NCBI GenBank assembly: GCA_029851415.1
Contig: CM056743.1
Span: forward strand, 65,502,186 to 65,566,185
Origin: Eretmocerus hayati
Taxonomy: Eukaryota; Arthropoda; Insecta; Hymenoptera; Aphelinidae
Reading direction: 5' to 3'
Length of the DNA stretch: 64,000 bases
A model generated the notes under the pieces. It made no database searches. It was not told where the DNA came from and saw only the letters and a list, made by a program, of their open reading frames with translations. How positions within the stretch are numbered: the stretch's first letter is position 1; each line of letters opens with the position of its first letter. This document shows positions 20,998 to 32,337 of this stretch, in pieces. The position numbers were made by a program, and so were the translations under genes.

Positions 20998-22086
20998 TTT
21001 CCCACCCTCCCTTCACATGTCTTTTCACATTGGTATATTATCTGTATGTTTTTCTATTCTGAGCCATTCGTTCTAGCGCCCCCGCTGTCTCTTCACCAAA
21101 ATATTTTCAACTCACTCTCGTGCTACTCACCTCTTCTCCGCTGCATTTTCATACTCCCCACCTCTCACACGTCTCCGACTCTCCTACCGTGCTTCTATTA
21201 CCGACGCAACATTTGTGTGCGGTACAACATGGTACGTTTTTCCGCGACGACTGGCGGCGCTGAGAGTCTTCCGGAGAAGGTACAGAGCGCCCTTAAGGGA
21301 GAATAGTGCATCTTGGAGTGGAAAGACGGTCGTGTCTGAACTTACTCTGTCATCAAAGTCACCGATGTAACGACCGCGTATAAGTTACAAAGCTGAGAGT
21401 AGAACCAATCATACAAGCTCGATCTCCATCAACTCAATAGTTGGGTGGGTATTACGACAATGAAAAAGTAAGACACATTTCGATACACATATCTTTATTT
21501 TGGAACGATTATGATGAATTCACCCATAGGGTGAGTTCCATTTCATTGCGTTCAACAAGACACCTCAACTTCCAACATTCGAATACCCAAGGTTTTCGTT
21601 GCTCAATTGCGAGGATCAGCGAATTGATATCCAATTATCGAGCATCGAAGACGACAACTATGTGTTCAGTTAAGGAAATGGATAGACTCGATGAAGGTTT
21701 GAAAGTAGTATCATATACATATCAAACATTTTCGGATTAGAACTCATGGAGGAGAGAATGCGTGCCAAACCCGCAATTATTCTGATGTGCGTATTTCTCT
21801 GTTTCAGAGTGTTGGGAGAGATATACCCTCCTGATCTTATGTTACCTCATCTCCACTTTCCGGGCTTATCTCATCTTTGAGCTGGTGGAATGACTGAAGC
21901 CCCTACAAGCAGTTCTGGAATAGATTCAGATACCAAAAATCCACTCCCAAGTTCTGCTCACAGCTTTTGGAGGATTCTTTCATTCTCAGTCCTGCTCAAG
22001 GAATTAAGACTGACCAAATTTCAACTTGGACTATATGGTTTTAGGAGGCAGCGAATGATTTTCATTTTTGGGGGGCCTGAACTATC
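20998..22086. other. unassigned intergenic sequence
   Basis: A pyrimidine-rich stretch (21000-21220) is followed by AT-rich DNA. No gene or element was recognised. Confidence 0.5.
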
Positions 22087-22602
22087 CGAAGATCTCTGAA
22101 TATAGCTCCACTGTGTATCTCAAGTCAATTCACAGCCATCCAAGATCGTTCCAAAGTCAATGCGCACGATTTTGGAACTTCCTCCCTCTCGGCTTTTGGC
22201 ATGTGAAAGAAGTTTCCCTGTTTAAAGAAGCAGTGAAAGAATTTCTGAAAACTCTCCCTCCCATGAGGATGGATGTGGACACTGAATCTTTGAGGGCACT
22301 TTTATAAATGTCTATTGAGTGATTTTCTTTTTTCTTGTTCAAGTCTTCCAGTGGCCCAATTGTTATGCAAACTATGATTGTAACTATTTATTTCTAACCC
22401 ATGCCATTTACGATCTCGTCTGTGAGCTAGAATAATTCGAGTTATATTATTATCAAATGACTAGTCACATCTGTGATGGTAAATCCTTGACCAAAATGCT
22501 ATTACTGGATTCGTATATGTACGAGTATTGTATGAATGATTGATGTTTTTTGCCCAAAGGCGAATAAAAAGGATATTCTATTCTATATTCTATTCTATTC
22601 TA
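22087..22602 (+). mobile_element. Element K: old CR1-like 3' stub
   Basis: Contains the last 70 or so ORF2 codons (SFQSQCARFWNFLPLGF... to TAA near 22307), a degenerate relative of the D/E family end. The 3' UTR keeps the TGACTAGTCAC and CCTTGACCAAA block near 22458 and the terminal hairpin TTTGCC (22549-22554), loop CAAA, GGCGAA (22559-22564). The tail is (ATTCT)n, unlike the ATCA tails elsewhere, and there is no flanking CT. The 5' boundary is approximate. Confidence 0.75.
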
Positions 22603-24469
22603 TCCACTCGTAACCAGGTTGAGGACTGCGAGTCAAAGCAGACGATCGAGTAATCGGAAATGAGAGGGAGGAGAGTAAACGGGAAGAGAGCGAAGGAATA
22701 TCCGGGAGAACGACTAGTGATAGCGTGGTGTGAGTGAATGGAACAAAACGACGACGAGCGATAAACGAGTTGGGAGTGTGAGTCTATGTGGATCCTGATT
22801 CTGGTCGACGGCTTTGCGCGTGTGAGCAGCAGAATGAACCATCGCTACGACTATTGCGAAGAGTCGACCAGCTCGCATCACCAGCAGGCAGGTGATGCGA
22901 GCTGCCCATTCTCGGAACTTTTCGGCACGGTATAAAGATTCCGTCTCGAGTGGTATGAGGCTGCATGCGAGTCTGTTGAGTCTCTTTTTTGTGAGATCGC
23001 GTGGTTGTAGGGTGGAGTCTGACTTCGAACGAGTGGGACATAAGACTCAAGTAGGAAAAGTTTGTGGATGCTGCAAACGAAAACTTGGCCCCTACGCGGG
23101 AACTTTGGGAGGAACGTGTGTGGAACTTGGCGGGGAAAAGATGGAAACAAACAGATGTCGAGAGGGGTCCGCATGCGGGGCCACGCGGATCTTCATTGGC
23201 CGTAGAGCGCCCACCAAGTTTCCATAAACTCAAGATCGGGGTACACCGGTTAAGATTCTAAGCTACAAATTGTATCTTATTAAAAAGTTATTTAATTGGA
23301 CATACATTAATCACGATAATCTTGATATCGCTATCGATCCAGATAGTTTGTAACTCAAGCATAGGATAATGTTCTTTTATTAATGAGTTGCATATTCACA
23401 GTGGCAGTGAAAACCCCTTGCGACGACCCCGTATTGTTGTCGTTGGAGCGAGAGAGAGAGGCTCCTCATCGCTTTCGTTTTCGCTCTATCTCTCTCGCTC
23501 CAATAACAGCAGTGAGCTGATACTAGAAATCATATGCTGAGGAGATGTTGATGAGGTTTTTTCATTGAAGAGTTCCAAAAATCAGTGGCAATCATGGCAA
23601 GCAGCTGTGAATTCGAGCCAGTCATATTATTGAAATGCTTGCCGCGGAAGAGACTTTCTGGTTGGATACTTCTACGTATGATGCAGACGCATTCCGCGCA
23701 TGCACCTCAAAACCTGCGGTGTGATGGTTCATAATTAAAACCTCGTAGAATTCTAGTTTAGGGGAAGCCGTGCAGAGCCATACAATTTCCCCGAAGTCCC
23801 CGGAAACTCGTATACTGAAGCTTGCGGGAAGCTTATGAAATCTGTTTACTTTCATACTCGGGACGAGTGTGGCCCCGTAAGAAGGCCAAATACTTACTTC
23901 GTGGCCGCCTTCTCGACCCCCTCGCGCGCCCTAAACTAATTTCTACTCGGGGACCTGCAGGTCCTACCCCGGTTGGGCAATGCAACTGCCCGACATTGCA
24001 TTGCCCGGTACGAATTATGATCCTCGATCTCTGATGCTGATTTTGCATCTTGTGATCAAAAATCAGAATGGTGGATGTTTGGATTCGCCGTTACTGGTAT
24101 CGCTACTCATCAGCAACATCTCTATAGTCACTGCACCATGAGTCTCGGCGTCTCCCTCCGCTAGCTCCGCGAGACCATCTATACAGGTGTACAGAAGAGA
24201 TGTTTTCGAGTATCGCCGGGTGTTATTGAATCGCAGCGTCCGCCGATGCTCGATTTTGGCCGGCTAGAGTACTGCTACGTAGCCGCAACTACTCGCGATG
24301 CTGTGCTTGAGTGTACATCTGTGTATACTTAGCTGGGGGGGGGGGGACTTATGAGAGTTTCCTTTCCACTTTCCAGGAGACGTCGGTGGTAGACTGGCGA
24401 AGGCTTGGATTCGTAACCGCGGAAGCGTGGGTTGGAGCCTTCTCAATGTTACATTCTTGCTCTCTCTCT
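22603..24469. other. unassigned sequence with three perfect hairpins
   Basis: No recognised gene. Inverted repeats: 13-bp arms 22870-22882/22891-22903 (8-nt loop); 15-bp arms 23443-23457/23489-23503, extended outward by wobble-compatible bases; 11-bp arms 23975-23985/23996-24006 (10-nt loop). A G-run lies near 24333. A short (CT)5 at 24460-24469 borders element D. Confidence 0.55.
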
Positions 24470-24775
24470 GCCGGTGAGTACAACCACACGCTCTCTACAT
24501 CGCTCCGTCTTGAATGTCTTTTCTCACCGACAAAACATCGTCCCGAGGGGCATATTTTTGCAGATTGGACTTCCTCTCGCAGGCTCATACCTTTGGAGCA
24601 ACACTGCATGGCTCCAATCAGAGCCTGAGAGGAATTATTCCAAATTCTGCAATTCGACAATAACATCCAGTCGGCAGTTCTTGGCGCCGAAACCAACCAT
24701 CCTGCGCATGCCCGGCGATCGTCGTCTGCTCCACGCTAACTATACACCTGTACTGCTGCTGTCTGCTGTCACGCG

Positions 24776-26569
24776 ATGGGCGACGCCACCTGCCACATAT
24801 GCAACACCAACCTGCGTCATGGCAGCAAGCAATGCAGCACCTGCAAACGGTTCGTCCACACAAAATGTTCAAAAACATCGAACAACAAGTGGTTTTGCAT
24901 AGCGTGTCACGAGGTGAGCAGAAAATCATGCAAAATAGCGTCGCCGGGCGCCATTAAGCAGACGGCTTCGTCTGCTCGGCGCAGCACTACGAAGCACGTC
25001 AGAGAGAGAGAGATGGAGAATACCGGCTTGCGCACTAGTGTGAGTGGCTTGTCTACCACTACACAGACTCGGCTCAGCTCTCGCAGCAAGGTGGGGACAT
25101 CTCCCCCTGCCCCGCGCACCATTACCACCGGCCGCGGCGAGAAGCCCCCTACCACCAGTGGCTCTACTCCCGTCGGGAGGACCGATGAGCAGCGGATGTC
25201 GTCTGCTGCACCACCAACTGGCAGCGGTGGCAGCACCTCAGCGCTTACCGCTCGTGGCGCGCAAATTCAAAGAGAAGCCATCGGCGCATCCCAGCCATTA
25301 CTCTTATCAACATCTTCTGAGGATGGTCGTGGGATATCCCAAGACGGGAACGACAGAACACCAGTCCAGCCAACCACTCCAGCAACAACGCCAGCACCGG
25401 GAATTCTTAGAGATAAGTGGGTTTTGATTTCGCAGAGTACTCTGGATCTCCTTAAAAAACAAAATGACTTAACTCAGAACCGGCTCGACGAAATAATGTC
25501 CCTCTTAAACCGACGTGAGGCTGCCATCTCCTCTCCGCCACCCACACCAGCAGTGAGTGCGGAGAGTACTCAACTGTTAGCGCGCATGTCGTCTCTAGAG
25601 GAACTCATAGAGAAGCAAAACTCCAAGCTGGAGGAGTTTCGCCTAGATCGTGAGCTGCTTCTTGAGGAAAATACTTTGATGAAAAGCCAGATCTCATATC
25701 TGACTGATCTTTTGAAAGACGACCAGGGCACTCTGCGAAAATCTAACGTTAGTAATGAAATTAAGTCTTCCGTTTCTGAGCTTCCACATCAATCCTCCGG
25801 GCCAGATCCTCAAGTTCGAACGGATTTTTCTAACCATTCACGTGCTGGGCGGCGGAGCACTGAACTCAGGGGTGAAGGTCTTGAGTGCAGCCAACTAATT
25901 ATCACTGGTGCTTTGAAAAAAGACTCTGCTGCCTCGGAGAATGAGGTACGTAATATTTCCTTCGCAGTACTCAAGTCCATTCTTCCCTCGCTGGAGAGGG
26001 AGAACATCTCTGATGTTCGTGTTCTGCAGCCCGGGCACGTGTCCGGAAGGACGAGTCCGAAACGTAACTACAGATCACCCGATTCATCGCCCCGAGCCTC
26101 GGTCATCCGCTCACGTTCTGTTCCATCCTGCGTAGTCCAACTCTCGTGCAGTCGTCTAGTCAGGGAGGTGATTAGAGCCAAGCGCTCGATTGCCAACAAT
26201 TATTTCACAACTCATAACATCGAGCCCACATTGCTTGACCCTGAAGCGAAAGCCCATGTGCCGGACCGTAAGATTTACATCAACGAAATGCTACCTCGTG
26301 ACAAATACAAGGAATATATTCAGCTGAGGCCACTTGCACGAGGTCTAGGCTTCAAATATGTTTGGCACAGCGGTGGACGCTTTTGGGTCAGGCGTAGAAA
26401 TGGCGAGAGAGCGCATGCGTTCGAGTCCCTCACTGAACTGCATGTCATTCAAACGGCGTGTCGAACAGCCCCAAGACCAAATCATGAGTCATCGGGCAGT
26501 AGCCCGAACAGCCCAACCGTTCCAGACCAGGTTACAGATTCTACAGCAGCATCAGCGGGGACTCCCTGA
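24776..26569 (+). CDS. Element D ORF1: PHD-finger, coiled-coil, FP-like protein
   Basis: 597 residues. A C4HC3 PHD-type finger uses C6, C9, C20, C23, H28, C31, C41 and C44. A Ser/Thr/Pro-rich region follows to about residue 200, then a probable coiled coil at about 262-315 (SLEELIEKQNSKLEEF onward). The C-terminal FP-like domain covers about 495-560 (KIYINEMLPRDKYKEYIQLR then YVWHSGGRFWVRR). The protein is expected to bind and chaperone the element RNA. The ATG at 24776 directly precedes the zinc finger. The stop is TGA at 26567-26569 followed by CTA, a context known to permit readthrough, and the frame continues into ORF2. Confidence 0.88.
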   Translation: MGDATCHICNTNLRHGSKQCSTCKRFVHTKCSKTSNNKWFCIACHEVSRKSCKIASPGAIKQTASSARRSTTKHVREREMENTGLRTSVSGLSTTTQTRLSSRSKVGTSPPAPRTITTGRGEKPPTTSGSTPVGRTDEQRMSSAAPPTGSGGSTSALTARGAQIQREAIGASQPLLLSTSSEDGRGISQDGNDRTPVQPTTPATTPAPGILRDKWVLISQSTLDLLKKQNDLTQNRLDEIMSLLNRREAAISSPPPTPAVSAESTQLLARMSSLEELIEKQNSKLEEFRLDRELLLEENTLMKSQISYLTDLLKDDQGTLRKSNVSNEIKSSVSELPHQSSGPDPQVRTDFSNHSRAGRRSTELRGEGLECSQLIITGALKKDSAASENEVRNISFAVLKSILPSLERENISDVRVLQPGHVSGRTSPKRNYRSPDSSPRASVIRSRSVPSCVVQLSCSRLVREVIRAKRSIANNYFTTHNIEPTLLDPEAKAHVPDRKIYINEMLPRDKYKEYIQLRPLARGLGFKYVWHSGGRFWVRRRNGERAHAFESLTELHVIQTACRTAPRPNHESSGSSPNSPTVPDQVTDSTAASAGTP

Positions 26570-29497
26570 CTAAATACGGCTGCCGGGGAGTCAAAAGGGA
26601 GTGGTAGTTCCTTAAAGGCGGGGTTTATCAACCTTAACTCCTTAACAGATAAGATTGAGCACCTGCGCCTGCTCGTTGCTGCCGACCCCTCCTACCATCT
26701 TTTCGGGGTAGCTGAGTCGTGGCTCGATGAGTTTGTGGATGACAGTCTTGTTCAGATCCCAGGTTATTCGCTGTTACGGCAAGATCGTAACAGAAACGGT
26801 GGCGGGGTTGCTCTGTATGTGCGTAATGATTTCAAAGTGGAGAGGCTTGCCTCGTCTAATACTTCTGGTCCGGGGTGTCCTGGCATACCCGAGTATTTGT
26901 TTTGCAGCGTACAGCAGGGTAACTCGCCATCGATTCTAGTAGGTGTGATTTATAGACCTCCAAAGGTTGCCATGCAGAAGGATGATGGGCTTTTCGGCTC
27001 ATTACGCCGACTGTGTGGAGATTTTAGCCACAAAGTTATTATGGGGGATCTGAACGCAGACTTGTTGGACACGGCTCATTCTGACACAAAGACATTGACC
27101 GCACTGACCGAAGAACTGTCCCTTCAGATTGTGCAGCACGGTGCGACTCATCAACACAACCCCAATGTGTCTCATAAATGGATCGACCATATGTACGTAG
27201 ATGAAAATGATACCGTCACCGACTTACAAAACAGACTACTGCCCAGTTTCGGCAAGCACGCGGTCATCGACGTCACCATCAACGTCTTCACTCCTGCTCC
27301 GCCTAAAAATTCCTTCACATACAGGGATTTCCGCAACATCACTCCGGAGCAGTTGAATGATCGCCTGCTTCGCTGTGACTGGACAGCGCTCAACAATGCT
27401 AAAACTAGTTTGGAAGATGCGATAAATTGCCTCAATGAAAACTTGAAAGTTGTATTAGATGAACTAGCGCCTGAAAAAACGATTTGCCCTCGTAAAGGCG
27501 ACGCTCCTTGGATTGGTCCCGAGCTGAAAGGACTCATTAAGAAGCGAGATGCAACACGTAGGCGCTGGGAGCGAAACCAATGCAACCAGCGCAAGTGTTC
27601 TGATCTTCAGAATGAGTTCTTCCGGCTCAGTGAAGAGGTCGACGTGCGTATTGAGAAAGAGCGAAATTCCTTCATTCAAAGTCACCTTTCTGACGCTCTT
27701 GATCAACATAAAAACATTTGGAAGGAAATGCGTAACCTCGGCCTCTTGCCCAAGAGCAAAGAGGAGGAGCTTCACGGCTTCACCCCGGACGAGTTGAACG
27801 CTCACTTTGCGGGAGTCTCTGTCTCACCTCGCGAGAATATAGAAGAAGCAATGGACGATGTTATGGTGGCTCCAGAGGAGGGTTTCGAATTCAAGCCAAC
27901 CAATTTGAATGAAGTAGTCCTTGCCATAAAACATTTCTCCTCACAGGCTCGCGGGGTAGATGGAATCCCTCAAAGCGTGATCGCGAAAGCTCTCCCGGCG
28001 ATTGGTGATCCTATTGTACATATTTTCAACTCCTCTTTCGCTCACAGCACCTTTCCTGAGACTTGGAAGCAAGCACAGCTGATTGCGCTAAAAAAGACTG
28101 TAGCTCCATCATCGGTCTCGGACTTCCGTCCTATTGCGCTCTTGTGCTTCCTCTCCAAGGTTCTCGAAAAGATTGCACACGACCAAATCACGGAGTACTT
28201 GAAGAGAGAAAAATTATTAGATGGCTTCCAGGCTGGTTTCAGACAACACCACAGTACCCAGACAGCTTTGCTGAAATTGACTGATGACATCAGACTAGGT
28301 ATAGATAGGAAGAAGATCACCCTTTTACTACTCTTCGACTTCAGCAAAGCCTTTGACACGATATCACCAACAAAACTTCTGAGTAAACTGCGACAACTTG
28401 GTTTCTCGCGTTCGGCACTCCTGTGGATCAAATCATATTTACAAGGTCGCACCCAGCTAGTCACCTCCAAGAATGGTAAATCTGATTGGCTCGCAACCAA
28501 TCTGGGTGTTCCGCAGGGTTCTGTTCTCGGGCCCTTACTCTTTAGTTTGTACGTCAATGACTTGCCTGGGCTACTGAACGGAAAGTCGGTAGATCATCTC
28601 TTTTACGCTGATGACCTCCAAATTTATCTCCAAATCGAGAAAAATAAGATCAGGGAGGGCATCGCTCGACTGGGAGAAATCGGACGACTGGTTGCTGATT
28701 GGGCTATGGGCTCCGGCCTGCGTCTCAACGCTGGTAAAACCAAGGCAATCTTTTTCTCTTCCGAGAGGAATGTCAAGGATCTGAAAAGGATGGATTTGCC
28801 AGGTGTTGAGATACAGGATGGAGTTTTCGTTCCTTTCAGTGACACAGTCGTGAGTCTTGGTGTTGTATTAGACAGCGAATTATCGTGGAAACCGCAAATA
28901 AATCAAGTGACGAAGAAAGTCAACAGGGCCCTGTACGGTTTGCGGTTCTTCAGGGCATGCATCACCGGGACTCTCCGAGTTCGACTGGTCGAGGCGTTAG
29001 TACAACCCCATCTAGACTATTGTACGGTCGTGTATCTTGACGCCACAGACGAACAGCGGCAACGGCTACAAAGACTAAACAACTCATTTGTGAGATACAT
29101 CTTTGATCTTAGGAGAGATGAGCACATCACTCCGTTCAGGGAAAACTTGGATTGGCTGCGTACTGATTCGCGGCGAATGTACTTTGCAGGCATCATCATG
29201 TATAAGATCATGCACATGAGGGAACCTGGTTACCTGTCTGCAATGTTTACCAGGCACCAATCCGAGCGCCCCGTGCGGGGAGATGCACAAGAGCAGGAAC
29301 TCAAAGTCCCCAAAGTGAGACTTGAATATGGAAGAAGATCTTTCCAAGTTCAATGCGCTCACTTCTGGAACTTTCTCCCTTCAGGCATTCGGCAAATTCA
29401 GAAGATCTCATTTTTCAAAGAAGCTTTGAAAGAGTTTCTCTTATCACAACCATCCCAGAGGATTGATGTGGATAACAAACAATACTTTAACCTCTGA
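26570..29497 (+). CDS. Element D ORF2: endonuclease-reverse transcriptase, in frame with ORF1 after TGA
   Basis: An open frame of 975 codons continuing directly from the ORF1 TGA. The endonuclease begins about 17 codons after the stop (GFINLNSLTDKIEHLR) and shows VAESWLDE, VIYRPPK, MGDLNADLLD and HAVIDVTI in place of SDH. The reverse transcriptase carries DFSKAFDTI (near 28336), NLGVPQGSVLGPLLF (near 28500) and catalytic YADD (near 28603). There is no ATG in frame before about 26970, and the first GTG is at 26735, already inside the endonuclease. Expression as a readthrough product of ORF1 is therefore the simplest reading. Fragments E, F, I and C are close relatives. Confidence 0.9.
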   Translation, partial: LNTAAGESKGSGSSLKAGFINLNSLTDKIEHLRLLVAADPSYHLFGVAESWLDEFVDDSLVQIPGYSLLRQDRNRNGGGVALYVRNDFKVERLASSNTSGPGCPGIPEYLFCSVQQGNSPSILVGVIYRPPKVAMQKDDGLFGSLRRLCGDFSHKVIMGDLNADLLDTAHSDTKTLTALTEELSLQIVQHGATHQHNPNVSHKWIDHMYVDENDTVTDLQNRLLPSFGKHAVIDVTINVFTPAPPKNSFTYRDFRNITPEQLNDRLLRCDWTALNNAKTSLEDAINCLNENLKVVLDELAPEKTICPRKGDAPWIGPELKGLIKKRDATRRRWERNQCNQRKCSDLQNEFFRLSEEVDVRIEKERNSFIQSHLSDALDQHKNIWKEMRNLGLLPKSKEEELHGFTPDELNAHFAGVSVSPRENIEEAMDDVMVAPEEGFEFKPTNLNEVVLAIKHFSSQARGVDGIPQSVIAKALPAIGDPIVHIFNSSFAHSTFPETWKQAQLIALKKTVAPSSVSDFRPIALLCFLSKVLEKIAHDQITEYLKREKLLDGFQAGFRQHHSTQTALLKLTDDIRLGIDRKKITLLLLFDFSKAFDTISPTKLLSKLRQLGFSRSALLWIKSYLQGRTQLVTSKNGKSDWLATNLGVPQGSVLGPLLFSLYVNDLPGLLNGKSVDHLFYADDLQIYLQIEKNKIREGIARLGEIGRLVADWAMGSGLRLNAGKTKAIFFSSERNVKDLKRMDLPGVEIQDGVFVPFSDTVVSLGVVLDSELSWKPQINQVTKKVNRALYGLRFFRACITGTLRVRLVEALVQPHLDYCTVVYLDATDEQRQRLQRLNNSFVRYIFDLRRDEHITPFRENLDWLRTDSRRMYFAGIIMYKIMHMREPGYLSAMFTRHQSERPVRGDAQEQELKVPKVRLEYGRRSFQVQCAHFWNFLPSGIRQIQKISFFKEALKEFLLSQPSQRIDVDNKQYFNL

Positions 29498-29870
29498 TAG
29501 GCTTGGGCTCTTTCCGATTAGGCTTTCAATTATAAGTTAGTTATGCATGGCCTTCCCGCCATTGACTGAAACATCTGTGATAATTTTCCGAGCCCACTGT
29601 CCTTTTATATGTACAAAAATGTTTTATATTTTCTTGCTCCTTTTTTGCTATCTTTACCTGTATAAGAAATAGTGTAATTTGACTTTCTACGCACCTTGCA
29701 GTGCTTCAAAATGACTAGTCACTTGATGTGATAATACAATGTCCTTGACCAAAACGACAAATTTCACGAATGTGATATATATTTATTATGAGTGACATAT
29801 GTACCATATGTAACAGAATTTTTAATTTTTGCCTCTGAGCAAATAAAGGATATCAATCAATCAATCAATT
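29498..29870 (+). promoter_or_regulatory. Element D 3' UTR with conserved block, hairpin and tail
   Basis: Contains TGACTAGTCAC...TGTGATAA...CCTTGACCAAA (from about 29712), shared with C, E, F, I and K. The end hairpin is TTTGCC (29828-29833), loop TCTG, AGCAAA (29838-29843), with one C-A mismatch at the loop, followed by an AATAAA signal and (ATCA)n. It is the probable template end recognised by the element reverse transcriptase. Confidence 0.7.
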
Positions 29871-31256
29871 CTTTTCATTTTTCATAGCACATGGGTTCTC
29901 TTCCTCCGCATTTATCGAATCTTCGTTTAGTTTTTGTTCAACACCGAATATTTTCCACACTCGAAAAGAAACTTCTAAGTTAGCGATGGTACACCGGACA
30001 ATGACTTTTCTATGTATTTTATATCGTATCATAAACAAAATCAATCCTAGTTCCAAGAAATTGATGTCCCCGAGGTCAACGATGGGCTTCTGCATCGAAA
30101 CCATACGAATTTTCAGCTCAGAGTCGAAAACTCAAATCGGCATTCCGACATCGGTAGAAACTCCGCAACTCAGCTCCCAATGAGTCTTTCCACATGAAGC
30201 TCGGTGGATTCTATCAAACACAACCCAGGAACCGCAAAGTTGGTTTTCCTCTTGTCAGAACCTCAAGGCGCATTCTTCCCCTTTTCGGATATGGCATGAC
30301 CTATCCAGTTATTAATACCGAGAATTCATGAAATCTCCCTGGAGATCTCACTTTTTCGAAGATATTGAAAATTCCACCAAAAATTCGGGGCATGCATCCT
30401 AAGCATATTGAAACTTATTTGATGAGAATATTGTTCCAACCAAACGATAGATATTCCTGGAAAAGCATCAGTTTCCATGCCTCAAATCCTCCTTATCAAC
30501 TCTCATAGGAGTGCTCTCTACCCTTGAAAAAGGGATGGGGGTGCCTCTACCGGTCAAGTTAGTATACTGCCAATAATTATTCTCAACTCTTAGTTACCCA
30601 GATGGAAATTAGTGACACTGCAACTCACGTGGGAGCGGAGTAGCGAATTCTGCATGGAATACTATATTCCCTCAATTTTCTTGTGGAAAATGGCATTTGA
30701 AAATTACTTCCATACAATCCGAGCATCCAAGGATCAGTATGAATTCTTTTTTATGGATGCCGAGCACACACATTGTCTCCAAAATTTTAAGAAATGTCCA
30801 TTTTTGGTCATTTTCGTAGATTGGGCTGATGAACAATTTTTCATTATCTTGAAGAAAGTATATCAGTTGCTGTCCAAACACTTTGGAAACTATTCCTATA
30901 TTTTAAACGGGCTTCAAATGAGCTATTGAAACCTGATTTGGGATGATAAAGTTGAAAATGAGCTTTTAGAGTTTTGTGGGTGATGCATTTTCATAGTCCG
31001 AGAGCCAGTGAATTTTTTCGTGTTGCCATTTATCAATGATGAAAATTATGGACTATCATCATTCGAGGTCCAACAAAAACGAAAACCGATTGCTGCGAGT
31101 CGGAGGTTTGGGGGCCCGCTCGGTGATCGCGTGTGGTACTTGCAGTGGAACATGATCTCTCGACAGGAATTCATCAACGTTAGAACTTATCTTCCCTTGC
31201 TACTTGAGCAGAATCAAGATGAAAAAACCATTGCTGCAGTCCCGTATTAACCTCTA
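29871..31256. other. unassigned intergenic sequence
   Basis: AT-rich with short open frames only (for example 30612-30929). No recognisable gene. Confidence 0.5.
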
Positions 31257-32335
31257 GGGGAGAGCGGGGTATGGTGGGCAGCTCGAAAATTTGGGCACCC
31301 CAGTTATAAAATACAAAAAAGTATTTAAAAATCCAAATGTTCATGAATTCGCATCAGTGTACCACCTAGTTTTTCCCTGGAGAGTTACAAGAAATTTCAA
31401 TATGATTTGACGCTTCAAAATGGTATGTCAAAATTCGAGGTAAAATATCGCGTGTCACGCCTGTATGCACTCTACCGTTTGTGCGCCAATTTGATCGAAA
31501 ATACTTGGCTACCCATCTCTCATCGGTAGCTTTGTTCGTTAGCTTTAATCTCCAATTTGAATCGAAGTCATCCGATGAATAGTTTTTGAGCAATGATGGT
31601 AATACAAAGGTGAGTCGAACGGGGTATGATGGACACAAAAAGCGGGGCGCGTTGGCCAGCTCCAACATACGCAGCCACAGCACACGAGCCGCGTGGCGCC
31701 ACCCAACCTAACCTGACCTCCGCGGCGCCTCGTGTTGTTGATATTCTGCTCTCGCTGCACCACGGATGTGATTGTTTATCGATATTATTGATAATTTTAC
31801 CTCGATGTGAGTGAGAAGTGAGTGCTATCAATGCTGTGGGTGGTGGATTAGAAGCTGTATCACATAATATGACCACCAGATTCGTGCCATGCATCTAGAA
31901 TGCATAATAAACTCGTGTGTGCGAGCGAGTGAGATCCGAGCTGTGACATCTTTTTGTTGAATTATCGAGTTTTACCATCATTTCAGGTCATGACATGGAC
32001 CTGAGGCATCAGATTAGGCAGAAAAATGTTCAAATATGCGAATGACAACAATTCTGTATGTGTAGTGTTATTATTATACTTAAAAATCGTGAGTGTCCAT
32101 CATACCCTACACGACTGTCCGCTATACCCCGCGATTACCCATCGTGCCCCAATGATTAAGGTTTGGAAAATAGCATTTCTATGAAAATGTGCAACTGAAA
32201 AAATTGTTAAAAAAATATTCCATCATTCCTGAGATGTTTCTCTGTCGAATGTCCACTCGCAGATCCGATTATAGTAAAAATCGTAGTTGTCAAGCGGGTT
32301 TTAATTAGCTATGCCCGACATACCCCGCTCTCCCC
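31257..32335. mobile_element. TA-flanked terminal-inverted-repeat element, non-autonomous
   Basis: 1,079 bp with termini GGGGAGAGCGGGGTATG, perfect for 17 bp at both ends and similar for about 8 bp more. It is flanked by TA (31255-31256 and 32336-32337). A second, internal inverted pair (GGGTATGATGGACAC near 31623 and its perfect complement near 32095) repeats the terminal theme. No transposase is seen. The TA duplication is compatible with Tc1/mariner-type or other TA-targeting superfamilies; not assigned further. Confidence 0.75.
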
Positions 32336-32337
32336 TA

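Larger units (their letters stand above)
24470..29870 (+). mobile_element. Element D: full-length CR1-like LINE
   Basis: A LINE of about 5.4 kb with a 5' UTR of about 300 bp beginning GCCGGTGAGTACAACC, ORF1, ORF2 and a 3' UTR with hairpin and (ATCA)n tail (29852-29869). It is the reference for elements E, F, I and J. The 5' flank is only a short CT run and the 3' flank is TTCTTTTCATTT, so this copy does not sit in a long microsatellite. No disabling lesion was seen apart from the single TGA between the ORFs, so it may be active. Confidence 0.9.

Noticed and set aside
22784..23260. Overlapping open frames on both strands
   Set aside because: No recognisable domain or splice support; composition rather than coding seems to keep the frames open.
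24470..24490. GTGAGT at the 5' ends of A and D as a real splice donor
   Set aside because: No matching acceptor-dependent structure is needed, since ORF1 is intact downstream. Kept only as a conserved 5' motif.
29861..29885. Target-site duplication around element D
   Set aside because: A TTCTT-like match exists on both sides but is too short and pyrimidine-rich to be convincing.
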